From: a virus
IMG/VR virus record: IMGVR_UViG_3300042691_015219
Coordinates: 1-37,706 of that record
DNA length: 37,706 nt
Strand: one strand, 5' to 3'
The position numbers and the translations under genes are program-made. The notes under the pieces were generated by a model, which saw only the letters and a list, made by a program, of their open reading frames with translations, did not search any database and had not been told where the DNA came from. Positions 4,945 to 11,433 of this stretch are shown here, piece after piece (the stretch's first letter is position 1; every line of letters starts with the position of its first letter).

Positions 4945-5367
4945 ATGGCAAGACAAAAGGCTATTAGCGTGAAAATCGCTACAACTAAAGTCATCAAGGC
5001 TTTAGAAACTAAGTTAGCACAAATCAAGAAAGATAAGGCTAACCAAACAATCAACGAGGAAAAGTTCAACAAGGCTCACGAAAAGTGGCTCAAAGATGTT
5101 GCTAAACTTGCTCTCGCTCAAATCTCTAAGGCAGAAAATCTACGGGCTAATGTTCGCTACAACGGCTCTATAAATGTTGATTTTGATTTGCCTAAATCAT
5201 CAGTAGTAGATTTTCCTGCTGAACCTACTAAAGACTTTGACACTTACCATGAGTGGCAATACAAGGAAATGGTAGAAGAAATTGAGAACGCAATTCGTAT
5301 TCTCAAGATGACAGATGAGGAAGTCGTAAGCACCTCCACTTACAACGCTATCGCAAGATACTTGTAA
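4945..5367 (+). CDS. Lys-rich coiled-coil hypothetical, 140 aa
   Basis: ATG 4945 after AAGAAAG. Residues about 1-70 are Lys/Ala-rich helices (KALETKLAQIKKDKANQT), the middle is beta-rich (NVRYNGSINVDFDLP) and the C-terminal half is acidic and helical (EMVEEIENAIRILKM). The charge split suggests a nucleic-acid or protein-binding scaffold, by inference. No family name recognised. Followed by a 3'-end hairpin at 5377. Confidence 0.65.
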   Translation: MARQKAISVKIATTKVIKALETKLAQIKKDKANQTINEEKFNKAHEKWLKDVAKLALAQISKAENLRANVRYNGSINVDFDLPKSSVVDFPAEPTKDFDTYHEWQYKEMVEEIENAIRILKMTDEEVVSTSTYNAIARYL

Positions 5368-5376
5368 AATTACTTT

Positions 5377-5400
5377 CCTGAGCATGAAATAAAACTGCTC
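5377..5400 (+). ncRNA. 3'-end hairpin family, copy 2
   Basis: CCT-GAGCA, an 11-base loop containing ATGA and AAAAC, then TGCTC; 9 bases after the stop of 4945-5367. Confidence 0.6.
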
Positions 5401-5434
5401 ACAACAAAACCCCAAAAACAGAAAGGTAAAACAA

Positions 5435-5602
5435 ATGACATTAGGCGGATACACTTATCAAGTAGGAGATTTATTTACTACTTCTAAAACAGGTGTTACA
5501 GGACGAATTGAAAAGTTTGTTCCACAAAGCAAAAATGTAACTCGTGTAATGCTTCGCTTGGCAAATGGTCAGCAACGATTTGCTATGGTAAAGACTTACT
5601 AA
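5435..5602 (+). CDS. Small beta protein, 55 aa, paralogue of 4656
   Basis: ATG 5435 after AGAAAGG. Shares the VGD-x-(Y/F)-T-(S/T) block, the K-x-x-VTG-x-I strand and the VPQ turn with the 4656 product, which indicates a duplication inside this early block. Probably a small barrel; function unknown. A complex inverted repeat follows its stop. Confidence 0.65.
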   Translation: MTLGGYTYQVGDLFTTSKTGVTGRIEKFVPQSKNVTRVMLRLANGQQRFAMVKTY

Positions 5603-5609
5603 CAAAATT

Positions 5610-5658
5610 GTTTCTCTGAGTTCAAGGCAGATCTATCTGCGAAAGTCCCCTGAGAAAC
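5610..5658 (+). ncRNA. Structured 3' element with nested stems
   Basis: An outer stem GTTTCTC (5610-5616) with GAGAAAC (5652-5658) encloses an inner stem GCAGAT (5627-5632) with ATCTGC (5635-5640). It begins 8 bases after the 5435 stop. The nested perfect arms are unlikely by chance. No known RNA family recognised; it may be a processing site or small RNA. Confidence 0.5.
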
Positions 5659-5664
5659 CTTCAT

Positions 5665-5688
5665 CCTGAGCATGATGTAAAACTGCTC
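5665..5688 (+). ncRNA. 3'-end hairpin family, copy 3
   Basis: CCT-GAGCA, an 11-base loop (TGATGTAAAAC), then TGCTC. Directly follows the structured element at 5610-5658. Confidence 0.6.
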
Positions 5689-5711
5689 TATAAAAAAATG
5701 CGGGGCGGCCC

Positions 5712-5727
5712 TGTGATTTTTATCACA
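5712..5727. promoter_or_regulatory. CRP/GlxR-like palindrome, perfect half-sites
   Basis: TGTGA-N6-TCACA directly after GGGGCGGCCC, 19 bases upstream of the -35 at 5747. Confidence 0.6.
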
Positions 5728-5746
5728 AAAAACCTTAAGACAGGAT

Positions 5747-5775
5747 TTGTATTTTCCCCTAATCTCTGCTAGACT
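5747..5775 (+). promoter_or_regulatory. Promoter for 5806
   Basis: TTGTAT, 17 bases, extended -10 TGC-TAGACT. Confidence 0.55.
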
Positions 5776-5805
5776 TAAGATACACCAAAAGAAAGGAAAG
5801 CCCTA

Positions 5806-6084
5806 ATGATATCAACCGCATTAGCAATACAAAACGCAACCGCAGAGGCAGTTCATGATGAAGAAGTTATGGATATGGCTTCTTCTTTGTATTATCATAG
5901 AAGCGATATGACTGGAGAAGAGTTTGCGAAAGCACTCTTTAGATATTCCGCTCACTTGTCAGCGATGACTGCTACTTTAGTTACTCATGCCTGCTTGACA
6001 GAAAGTCAGATAGGCGATATGCTGGAAGCAATAAAAGAAATGGATGCCCTAGGAAAGGACATAACAAATGGAAACAACAACTAA
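5806..6084 (+). CDS. Helical hypothetical, 92 aa
   Basis: ATG 5806 after AGAAAGGAAAG. The protein is alpha-helical and Ala/Met-rich (MISTALAIQNATAEAVHDEE..., FRYSAHLSAMTATLVTHACL) and ends in an Asn run. It overlaps the next gene by 17 bases, so the pair is coupled. No family recognised. Confidence 0.65.
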   Translation: MISTALAIQNATAEAVHDEEVMDMASSLYYHRSDMTGEEFAKALFRYSAHLSAMTATLVTHACLTESQIGDMLEAIKEMDALGKDITNGNNN

Positions 6085-6514
6085 TGAAATCGTAGTGCCT
6101 GAACACTACAATGCTAACCAACTCGTAACATATAAAGTTATTGAAGATGGAGTAGCAACCTATCCCACAACAAAAGTCAATGACCTAGAATATACACTAG
6201 ACCGTGGTCGTTATTGGACTAAGCAATGGAATGACCTATCAGGTAAGGTTGCTAGGTTAGAGAATGACCTAGAACAATATCTTGATATGGATTCAGAAGA
6301 TATTGTTTCTGCTATCTGTGAAATTTTTGGATTCAATCCTACCAAGGAAATTGAATTTGAAGCAACAGCAACAATTACTGGACGTGTATTAGTTGCACTT
6401 TCAGACCTTGCAAGTTTCGACATTGATGACATGGACCTAACTGTTTATGCAGATTCACATTCACATGAAGTTGAAGTGGATGTAGAAGTTGACCATATTT
6501 CACGTGTTGATTAA
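6068..6514 (+). CDS. Hypothetical protein, 148 aa
   Basis: ATG 6068 lies inside the end of the preceding gene, with GGAAAGGAC 7-8 bases before it. A central helix (KVARLENDLEQYLDMDSEDI) leads into an acidic beta-rich C-terminal half (EFEATATITGRVLVALSDLA, then VEVDVEVDHISRV). Coiled coil plus beta domain is the best description; no named family. Followed by 3'-end hairpin copy 4. Confidence 0.7.
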   Translation: METTTNEIVVPEHYNANQLVTYKVIEDGVATYPTTKVNDLEYTLDRGRYWTKQWNDLSGKVARLENDLEQYLDMDSEDIVSAICEIFGFNPTKEIEFEATATITGRVLVALSDLASFDIDDMDLTVYADSHSHEVEVDVEVDHISRVD

Positions 6515-6541
6515 TTTCTGATAGGGGGCTATCCGAAAAAA

Positions 6542-6565
6542 CCTGAGCATGTTTTAAAACTGCTC
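6542..6565 (+). ncRNA. 3'-end hairpin family, copy 4
   Basis: CCT-GAGCA, loop TGTTTTAAAAC, then TGCTC; 27 bases after the 6068-6514 stop. Confidence 0.6.
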
Positions 6566-6593
6566 CTCAAATTCCCCGCTGCGAGACGGCCCG

Positions 6594-6609
6594 TGTGATC
6601 TTTCTCACA
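6594..6609. promoter_or_regulatory. CRP/GlxR-like palindrome, perfect half-sites
   Basis: TGTGA-N6-TCACA right after CGGCCCG, 42 bases before the -35 of the DUF932 gene promoter. Confidence 0.6.
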
Positions 6610-6651
6610 ATTAAGAAATGTCCGTTTTATCCCCATATTTGCTAAGACTAT

Positions 6652-6680
6652 TTGACTTTGTCAGCCCTGTCTGCTAAGAT
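6652..6680 (+). promoter_or_regulatory. TGTCAG-class promoter for the DUF932 gene
   Basis: -35 TTGACT (6652-6657), TTGTCAG starting at 6658, extended -10 TGC-TAAGAT (6675-6680). Best combined match of the class. Confidence 0.7.
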
Positions 6681-6713
6681 TGACTAATCACTAAAGAAAG
6701 GTAATAAATAAAA

Positions 6714-7730
6714 ATGGCACATGAACTAGAAACGCAAAATGGCGTTGCTTCATTCGCATCATTCCGTGAGCCTGCTTGGCATGGTCTAGGCACAGTATTC
6801 ACAGAAGAAAAAAATACAGCAGAAATGCTGTCTGCTGCTAATCTAAATAACTGGAATGTTAGATTAGAAGAATTACAGATTCCATCTACACTTACATCAG
6901 ATAAATCTTATCAATATGTAGTGCGTGATAATCCTACTAATAAATCCCAGACAGATGTTTTGGGAATTGTTGGTGAGCGTTATGTACCCGTTCAAAATGA
7001 AGAGTTATTTGCTTTTGGCGATAACATTCTAGATGGTGGTGGCAGATGGGAAACCGCTGGTTCCATTCGTGGTGGGCGTGTAGTGTTTGGCTCTCTTGCT
7101 CTTGAGCGTGAGACAGTGCTAGACCCTACGGGTGTCGCAGATAAGGTAAAGACTTATCTTCTCATCAACACATCACATGATGGCTCTATCGCTATTCAAG
7201 CAAGCATTACACCTGTTCGTGTTGTGTGCGCTAACACTCTAAATCTTGCGCTAGGCTCTAAGCGTGGCAAGAATGCTATCAAGCAATCTTTCAAGATTCG
7301 TCATACTCAGACAGCAGAAGGTAAAATTGCTGTTGCTCGTGAGACTCTTGGTCTTGCTAATAAATACATGGATGCTTTCGATGTTATGGCACACGCCATG
7401 ATTCAGAAAGAAATCACTGCTGGTCAATTCAACGACATTATTCTTGCTGCTTATCCTAAGCCTGAGAAAGATGCTAAGGGCGCAATCAAGAAGTGGGAAA
7501 ATAAAGTTGATGTTATCAACGATATTTATACAGGACAGTATAACGGCATGATTGCTAATACTGCTTGGGGTGCTTTCAATGCGCTTACTGAGCGTTTAGA
7601 TTGGTATCGTTCTGCTCGTGGTGGTTCTAACGAATCTCTACTTGCTGCTGCTTCTGGTTTTGATGCGACAATCACCGCAGAAAAAAATCGTTTGCTAAGT
7701 ATTGTAAAAAATACTTTAGAATTGGTATAA
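6714..7730 (+). CDS. DUF932 family protein, 338 aa
   Basis: ATG 6714 (AGAAAGG upstream). The start MAHELETQNGVASFASFREP followed by AWHGLGTVF is typical of the DUF932 / phage-plasmid-like protein family common in phages and plasmids of actinobacteria and proteobacteria. Other family-like segments are GERYVPVQNEELFAFGD near residue 85, LLINTSHDGSIAIQASITPVRVVCANTL near 150-180, and a helical C-terminus. The length is normal. The family's biochemical role is not settled; early expression and abundance in phages suggest a DNA-associated or takeover role. Single-gene unit with its own promoter and a 3' hairpin. Confidence 0.85.
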   Translation: MAHELETQNGVASFASFREPAWHGLGTVFTEEKNTAEMLSAANLNNWNVRLEELQIPSTLTSDKSYQYVVRDNPTNKSQTDVLGIVGERYVPVQNEELFAFGDNILDGGGRWETAGSIRGGRVVFGSLALERETVLDPTGVADKVKTYLLINTSHDGSIAIQASITPVRVVCANTLNLALGSKRGKNAIKQSFKIRHTQTAEGKIAVARETLGLANKYMDAFDVMAHAMIQKEITAGQFNDIILAAYPKPEKDAKGAIKKWENKVDVINDIYTGQYNGMIANTAWGAFNALTERLDWYRSARGGSNESLLAAASGFDATITAEKNRLLSIVKNTLELV

Positions 7731-7742
7731 ACTAATTCAACT

Positions 7743-7775
7743 CCTGAACATGAGTATAAACTGTTCAATTTTTTT
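7743..7775 (+). terminator. 3'-end hairpin family, copy 5, with T-run
   Basis: CCT-GAACA, an 11-base loop ending ATAAAC, then TGTTC. Relative to the other copies a G-C pair is replaced by A-T on both arms. Here it is followed by AATTTTTTTTG, so this copy can act as an intrinsic terminator for the DUF932 gene. Confidence 0.7.
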
Positions 7776-7886
7776 TGTTAAAATTTCCGTGATCATAAAT
7801 TGAAAATGCGGGCCGTCCTGTCCGTTTTGTCCCTTTTATTAAGAATATCCATATTATTTTTCTAAAAAAATTAATTACGAAGGACT

Positions 7887-7915
7887 TGAAAATTTCCCGA
7901 AATTTTGGTATTATT
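7887..7915 (+). promoter_or_regulatory. Promoter for 7943
   Basis: TTGAAA, 17 bases, TATTAT. The remaining part of the 7,776-7,942 gap holds an AT-rich stretch and a TGTCCGTTTTGTCC motif like those near 915 and 6620. Confidence 0.55.
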
Positions 7916-7942
7916 AATTTACACCAAAGAAAGGGATATAAA

Positions 7943-8107
7943 ATGTTAGGCTATACAAAAGAACAAGTAGAGAATATGTATACAACTCTTAACTATACTA
8001 TTCATCATCATATAAAAGATACTAAGTTTGCTTCTGAGGATACCCTGGTTTTAAGAGAACTAGAAGATCTATTGCTAGGGTTGCTTGCAGAGGGGCATGT
8101 GTCCTAA
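7943..8107 (+). CDS. Small helical protein, 54 aa, paralogue of 9245
   Basis: ATG 7943 is chosen because AGAAAGGG precedes it; the upstream in-frame ATG 7886 lies in the promoter. It shares the MLGY start, the (E/Q)-x-V-E-(N/E)-M segment and the LL-x-GLLAEGH ending with the 51-aa product at 9245. Two helices, unknown function. Confidence 0.65.
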   Translation: MLGYTKEQVENMYTTLNYTIHHHIKDTKFASEDTLVLRELEDLLLGLLAEGHVS

Positions 8108-8123
8108 ATCACTTTATGAGGGC

Positions 8124-8152
8124 TTGACAAAAATCACGGAATTTGGGAGAAT
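8124..8152 (+). promoter_or_regulatory. Promoter giving a leaderless mRNA for 8159
   Basis: TTGACA, 17 bases, GAGAAT ending 6 bases before the ATG. Confidence 0.6.
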
Positions 8153-8158
8153 TAGATT

Positions 8159-8311
8159 ATGAACACCAAAGAAATCATTACGCTAATACAAGATTACAGG
8201 CAGACTTATGCTGAGGACTTAGAGAGTATGGGCTACAACGACCCAACCCTTTATGATTATGCCGAAGGTATTTTGGATGCTTGCGATTTTATACTATCTA
8301 AGATACAATAA
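8159..8311 (+). CDS. Small helical protein, 50 aa
   Basis: ATG 8159, TAA 8309-8311, no ribosome site but an ideally placed -10 box (leaderless). The sequence (MNTKEIITLIQDYRQTYAED..., DYAEGILDACDFILS) predicts two amphipathic helices. No family recognised. Confidence 0.6.
   Translation: MNTKEIITLIQDYRQTYAEDLESMGYNDPTLYDYAEGILDACDFILSKIQ
8281..8309 (+). promoter_or_regulatory. Promoter for the Api92-like gene
   Basis: TTGCGA, 17 bases, TACAAT; lies inside the end of the 8159 gene. AGAAAGG follows 13 bases later. Confidence 0.55.
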
Positions 8312-8335
8312 TACACCAATCAGAAAGGACCTATA

Positions 8336-9040
8336 ATGCCAAACTGGTGTTATAACTCTCTATCCATAGAGGGTAGCACAGAAGATATTTCTGCTATCAA
8401 GGCACAACTAAATAAACCATTCCAACGTCAGCATGACCAATGGAATATGGAAACACAGCAAATGGAAATGCTAGATACTATTTATAGTAATCCTGTATTT
8501 GCATTCTGGAATATTGTTGCTCCTACTAATATAGAAGCATATAATAAACAATCTGACCATTCATTGCCTATGGAAGAGCAGATGTTATTCAAGGGCGAGA
8601 ACTGGTATGACTTCAATGTTCGTAATTGGGGAACTAAATGGGATGTTGCTGTATCTAGTGATAATAAGTATCCTGATACTAATATGGAGGAAGCAGAAAA
8701 TGGTAGTAACTATGTAGTTCATTATAACTTTAATACTGCTTGGGCTCCTCCGCTTCCTGCCGTTTCTAAATTATCTGAACAATACCCTGATTTACTATTT
8801 ACTTTATCTTATGAAGAGGAAACAGGCTGGGGTGGCGAGACTGAGTTCCTCCGTGGCAAACAAATATCTATTTCAGAATATGGTTGGATGTGCCGTAACT
8901 GTGAACACACAGAGGATGAGACACCTTACTGTGAGGAGTGCCAATGGGATATGTGTCCTAATTGTGGTTGGGGAGAACCTGATGAAAAATGTCAGACCCA
9001 TGCTGTACAATCAGAATCTACAGAAAAGGCGGAAGCGTAA
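8336..9040 (+). CDS. Api92-like ferredoxin-fold protein with C-terminal zinc ribbon, 234 aa
   Basis: ATG 8336 after AGAAAGGAC. The N-terminal PNWCYN (2-7), FWNIV...P near residue 60, the W...NWGTKWD block near 100 and FNTAWAPP near 135 match what I recall of phage Api92-like / DUF1281 proteins with a ferredoxin-like fold. After about residue 178 there is an extra cysteine-rich tail (CRNCEHT, CEECQWDMCPNCGW), a double zinc-ribbon pattern. Function of the family is unknown; the added ribbon suggests nucleic-acid or protein contact. Coupled by TAATG to the next gene. Confidence 0.75.
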   Translation: MPNWCYNSLSIEGSTEDISAIKAQLNKPFQRQHDQWNMETQQMEMLDTIYSNPVFAFWNIVAPTNIEAYNKQSDHSLPMEEQMLFKGENWYDFNVRNWGTKWDVAVSSDNKYPDTNMEEAENGSNYVVHYNFNTAWAPPLPAVSKLSEQYPDLLFTLSYEEETGWGGETEFLRGKQISISEYGWMCRNCEHTEDETPYCEECQWDMCPNCGWGEPDEKCQTHAVQSESTEKAEA

Positions 9041-9258
9041 TGGAAGCATTTACAGATACATTAGGAGAACACCTCCTAGGTGCTATTCAAGTAGATATTG
9101 AACAACATTTATTTGAACAATGGAACGATTCTAATCTAGATGAAGGCACGGAATATGCTGAATTTAGATTTATTCAATTTGCACCTGATAATGTAAAACA
9201 ATCATATAATGAATATTATGGATATAAAGAAGGAGATGAATTTTATGTTGGGGTATAA
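9040..9258 (+). CDS. Hypothetical protein, 72 aa
   Basis: ATG 9040 in a TAATG overlap, with AAAGGCGG before it; an in-frame ATG at 8989 lies inside the previous gene and is unlikely. Helical N-terminal half (LGEHLLGAIQVDIEQHLFEQ) and a Tyr-rich end (YNEYYGYKEGDEFYVG). Overlaps the next gene by 14 bases. No family recognised. Confidence 0.6.
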   Translation: MEAFTDTLGEHLLGAIQVDIEQHLFEQWNDSNLDEGTEYAEFRFIQFAPDNVKQSYNEYYGYKEGDEFYVGV

Positions 9259-9400
9259 AGTAGAAGATGTAGAAGAAATGATTAATGGATTAGTTTATGT
9301 TTCCCGCCGAAAAGTAATTGATAGGGAAGATGTATCTAAGGCCATTGACAATACATTAGATTTGTTAGAAGGTCTATTAGCGGAAGGACATATGCAATGA
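9245..9400 (+). CDS. Small helical protein, 51 aa, paralogue of 7943
   Basis: ATG 9245 is chosen because AAGGAG sits about 10 bases upstream, at the end of the overlapping gene. Shares MLGY, V-E-x-M and GLLAEGH with the 7943 product. Ends in an ATGA overlap with the next gene. Function unknown. Confidence 0.6.
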   Translation: MLGYKVEDVEEMINGLVYVSRRKVIDREDVSKAIDNTLDLLEGLLAEGHMQ

Positions 9401-9591
9401 ATAAATTAATTGAATATACAAAGATACATGTAATTAGTTTAGAACAAGACCTTGAAGGGATTGCTTCAGAAATGGAGTTGCTAGACCCTGCCTCTAAGGA
9501 CTATAATGAGTTGGACTTTGAATATAATCATATGTCAGGGCAGATTCTTTCTGCTCGCTACCTTTTAAAAACAATGGAGGAAATGCTCTAA
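9397..9591 (+). CDS. Helical hypothetical, 64 aa
   Basis: Starts in the ATGA overlap and ends in a TAATG overlap, so it is translationally coupled on both sides. Mostly helical and acidic (ISLEQDLEGIASEMELLDPA...). Looks like a short coiled coil. No named family. Confidence 0.6.
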   Translation: MNKLIEYTKIHVISLEQDLEGIASEMELLDPASKDYNELDFEYNHMSGQILSARYLLKTMEEML

Positions 9592-9863
9592 TGCAACCAA
9601 TTACAACAGAACTAGAACCACATCTGCAGAAGCAGGTGGACCTTGGTAGCAGCGGTCTTGATATTATGCACGGGCACATCAAGGTGCTCATGCTAGAGGC
9701 TGAAGACCAACTAACTATGGCTAGTGAGATTGAGGAAGAGAATGACTACTCAGACGCAATGGAATCCATGGAACGCAAGTACTGGGAAGGTTATACGGAC
9801 GCCCTAGGTGCCCTATATGGCCTTACGTATCAATTATCATTTGCTATAGCAGAGAGGGAATAG
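9591..9863 (+). CDS. Helical hypothetical, 90 aa
   Basis: TAATG overlap at 9591. Acidic helices (LMLEAEDQLTMASEIEEEND) followed by YWEGYTDALGALYGLTYQLS. The Y-x-E-G-x-x-D-A-L-G pattern is seen in small phage helical proteins. Function unknown. Last gene of the 8336-9863 chain. Confidence 0.65.
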   Translation: MQPITTELEPHLQKQVDLGSSGLDIMHGHIKVLMLEAEDQLTMASEIEEENDYSDAMESMERKYWEGYTDALGALYGLTYQLSFAIAERE

Positions 9864-9868
9864 ATCTA

Positions 9869-9955
9869 ATGTATGAGCAATTGACAATACCGCTGAACTT
9901 TGATACTATTAATGCAAACCAACAAGAAAGGGAAATACCATGGGAGATAGAATAG
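9869..9955 (+). CDS. Possible micro-ORF, 28 aa
   Basis: ATG 9869 follows GAGAGGGAA, TAG 9953-9955. It overlaps the start of the next gene by 16 bases and contains the promoter TTGACA (9882-9887)-17-TACTAT inside it. The short length and the internal promoter make it doubtful; it may be only leader sequence. Confidence 0.3.
   Translation: MYEQLTIPLNFDTINANQQEREIPWEIE
9882..9910 (+). promoter_or_regulatory. Promoter for 9940
   Basis: TTGACA, 17 bases, TACTAT, then an AAGAAAGGG ribosome site. Confidence 0.6.
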
Positions 9956-10314
9956 TTTATACAATCAGACAGGATAACGACCTATCTGTAAATTTATACA
10001 GTCACTGGGGTGGCTATGATAGATTTAAATTACTTGCCAATGCATTACATGCCGCAACACCTAGATGGAATGATACAGCATATGCAACACGTATTATTGT
10101 GTCGCAGTTGATTGGAGACCAGTGGGCAGAGGAAACAGGCTTTGGTCTGTGGGCTAGCAATAGCGACGGTGCCTATGGAGGAGACCATCCAGATATTGAA
10201 ATCAACTTAATTACTAAAACTGTTATTGATGAGACTGGCATTCATTCATTTGAAGATTTTGTTAGTTATCATATGGGACCTGTTTTATATGAGGAGCCTA
10301 GCGTGGTGAACTAG
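9940..10314 (+). CDS. Hypothetical phage protein, 124 aa (YSHWGG type)
   Basis: ATG 9940 after AAGAAAGGG. The sequence contains LYSHWGGYDRFKLLANAL, RWNDTAYATRIIVSQLIG, GFGLWASNSDGAYGGDHPDI and an acidic C-terminus. I recall similar hypothetical proteins with YSHWGG from phages, but no biochemical function. Monocistronic; followed by two strong hairpins. Confidence 0.7.
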   Translation: MGDRIVYTIRQDNDLSVNLYSHWGGYDRFKLLANALHAATPRWNDTAYATRIIVSQLIGDQWAEETGFGLWASNSDGAYGGDHPDIEINLITKTVIDETGIHSFEDFVSYHMGPVLYEEPSVVN

Positions 10315-10330
10315 GCCTGGACCGTGAGGC

Positions 10331-10391
10331 TGAGGGGTCACCTCACGAGCACAAGGGTGGAGCGCAGGTTTTGGTAGGGCTTGCGCTCCCC
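10331..10391 (+). ncRNA. Two strong GC hairpins between 10314 and 10418
   Basis: CGTGAGG pairs with CCTCACG (about 10333-10357), then GGAGCGCA with TGCGCTCC (about 10359-10389). They may terminate transcription of the 9940 gene, or form a short structured RNA; the second arm overlaps the -35 of the next promoter. No T-tract follows. Confidence 0.5.
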
Positions 10392-10409
10392 CAACATCTT
10401 TGATACAAT
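10381..10409 (+). promoter_or_regulatory. Promoter for 10418
   Basis: TTGCGC, 17 bases, TACAAT; the ATG is 8 bases after the -10, so the leader is absent or very short, although GAAAGG lies in between. Confidence 0.55.
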
Positions 10410-10417
10410 GAAAGGCT

Positions 10418-10660
10418 ATGATGAGAAGACTTGGACTAAGAATGCCTCCTTCCAAAGAGGAGAAGGTTGCCCTTGCCATTGGCAGGTTGGTATCTGATTT
10501 TTCTTTGGACTTGGAAGCGGTAGGAAAACATCTTGCCCTATCTAATCCTTATGTAGTTTATGCGAGGGTATTGGAAATATTAGAAGCAACAGAGTATAAT
10601 AAGACAACAGCAGAATATAGAGAGCAAGGTAAATATTATGGCGACGGACTTTTCCAATAA
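10418..10660 (+). CDS. Hypothetical protein, 80 aa
   Basis: ATG 10418 (ATG 10421 is an alternative). Basic N-terminus (MMRRLGLRMPPSKEEK) then helices (ALAIGRLVSDFSLDLEAVGK..., VVYARVLEILEA). The segment SLDLEAVGKHLALSNPYVV could be a helix-turn-helix-like DNA-binding arm; this is weak. Overlaps the next gene by 23 bases. Confidence 0.6.
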   Translation: MMRRLGLRMPPSKEEKVALAIGRLVSDFSLDLEAVGKHLALSNPYVVYARVLEILEATEYNKTTAEYREQGKYYGDGLFQ

Positions 10661-10907
10661 GGTTGCTATTCTGGCAGACCTCTGGATAAATTATAGGGAT
10701 CAGGACGAGTTTGAAGATTTTGTAACCTATAATGACTTGGGGCTGCCCCTTGCTTATCTAATTAATACTGACTTGGCTGCGCCAACAGACGAGGGTATAA
10801 AATATATTGATGAAACATTTTCTCTATTGTGTGCTGCATTAGAATTAGATTTAGATGGAACATATAATTCTTTAATTGAAATGTTTAAATTGAATGGAGA
10901 GAAATAA
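10638..10907 (+). CDS. Conserved-type small phage protein, 89 aa (LADLW-NYRD family)
   Basis: ATG 10638, overlapping the previous gene. ILADLWINYRDQDEFEDFVT followed by YNDLGLPLAYLI is a pattern I recall from hypothetical proteins of actinobacterial phages. Acidic and helical; function unknown. Last gene of the early block; the next 690 bases are noncoding. Confidence 0.7.
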   Translation: MATDFSNKVAILADLWINYRDQDEFEDFVTYNDLGLPLAYLINTDLAAPTDEGIKYIDETFSLLCAALELDLDGTYNSLIEMFKLNGEK

Positions 10908-11012
10908 CGGGTCGGCCACCCTATTTCAAATTCTATATCCAAAACATTTTATTACGAAAGATTACGAAATATCCCCAAAATCCCCAAAACCTTTTATCAA
11001 ATTATTTTCTAT

Positions 11013-11042
11013 TTGTCAAATCAGAATTGTCTATAGTATACT
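11013..11042 (+). promoter_or_regulatory. Promoter inside the noncoding region
   Basis: TTGTCA, 18 bases, TATACT. No ORF follows; the transcript would run straight into the GC hairpins at 11075-11106, so a short RNA or an attenuated leader is possible. Confidence 0.4.
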
Positions 11043-11074
11043 CTTATAGGTAATAGTTGTCAATTCTTTTTATA

Positions 11075-11106
11075 CCCCGCCCTTTTGCCGCCGACCTGCG
11101 GCGGGG
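11075..11106 (+). ncRNA. Mutually exclusive GC stems
   Basis: CCCCGCC (11075-11081) can pair with GGCGGGG (11100-11106), or CCGCCG (11088-11093) with CGGCGG (11099-11104). The two structures share the right arm and cannot coexist, the logic of an attenuator. Only a weak T-run follows. Confidence 0.45.
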
Positions 11107-11312
11107 CATTTCTAATTATCCTAAAAAACATTAAGAAGCCTCTTCAAAAAATCCCTGAAAGTTTGGCGGGGTATACAGAAAAACATATCCTAATCTCTAT
11201 ATATACAATACATCCTATATAAAACATTACGAAGAACATAAAAATATCCCTGAAAGTTTTTGATATTTTTCTGGATATTTTGCATATGTTTTATAACTTT
11301 TTGTTACACTTT

Positions 11313-11382
11313 TCCACAATTTTTGGGCAGAATTATAACATTTTGATATCAAATATTGAGACAATTTTGCCCATAATGTGGA
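11313..11382 (+). repeat. Long imperfect inverted repeat in the noncoding region
   Basis: Nested arms: TCCACA (11313-11318) with TGTGGA (11377-11382), TGGGCA (11324-11329) with TGCCCA (11368-11373), AATT with AATT, and a TTTGATATCAAA palindrome at the tip (11342-11353). Could be a cruciform, origin element or RNA hairpin. The rest of 10,908-11,600 holds AT-rich DNA and repeats of ATCCC(T/C)(G/A)AAA-like sequence; I see no convincing gene there. Confidence 0.55.
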
Positions 11383-11404
11383 CATAAATTCATATGGTGG
11401 ATAC

Positions 11405-11433
11405 TTGACAAAACAAATTTTATATGATATAGG
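11405..11433 (+). promoter_or_regulatory. Upstream promoter toward the sulfotransferase
   Basis: TTGACA, 17 bases, TATAGG. A transcript from here would have a leader of about 160 bases containing CTCTT-A-AAGAG before reaching the 11601 gene. Confidence 0.45.

Noticed and set aside
486-6609. CRISPR array reading of the repeated intergenic motifs
   Set aside because: The repeats are short, irregularly spaced, in both orientations and separated by genes; no array with uniform spacers exists.
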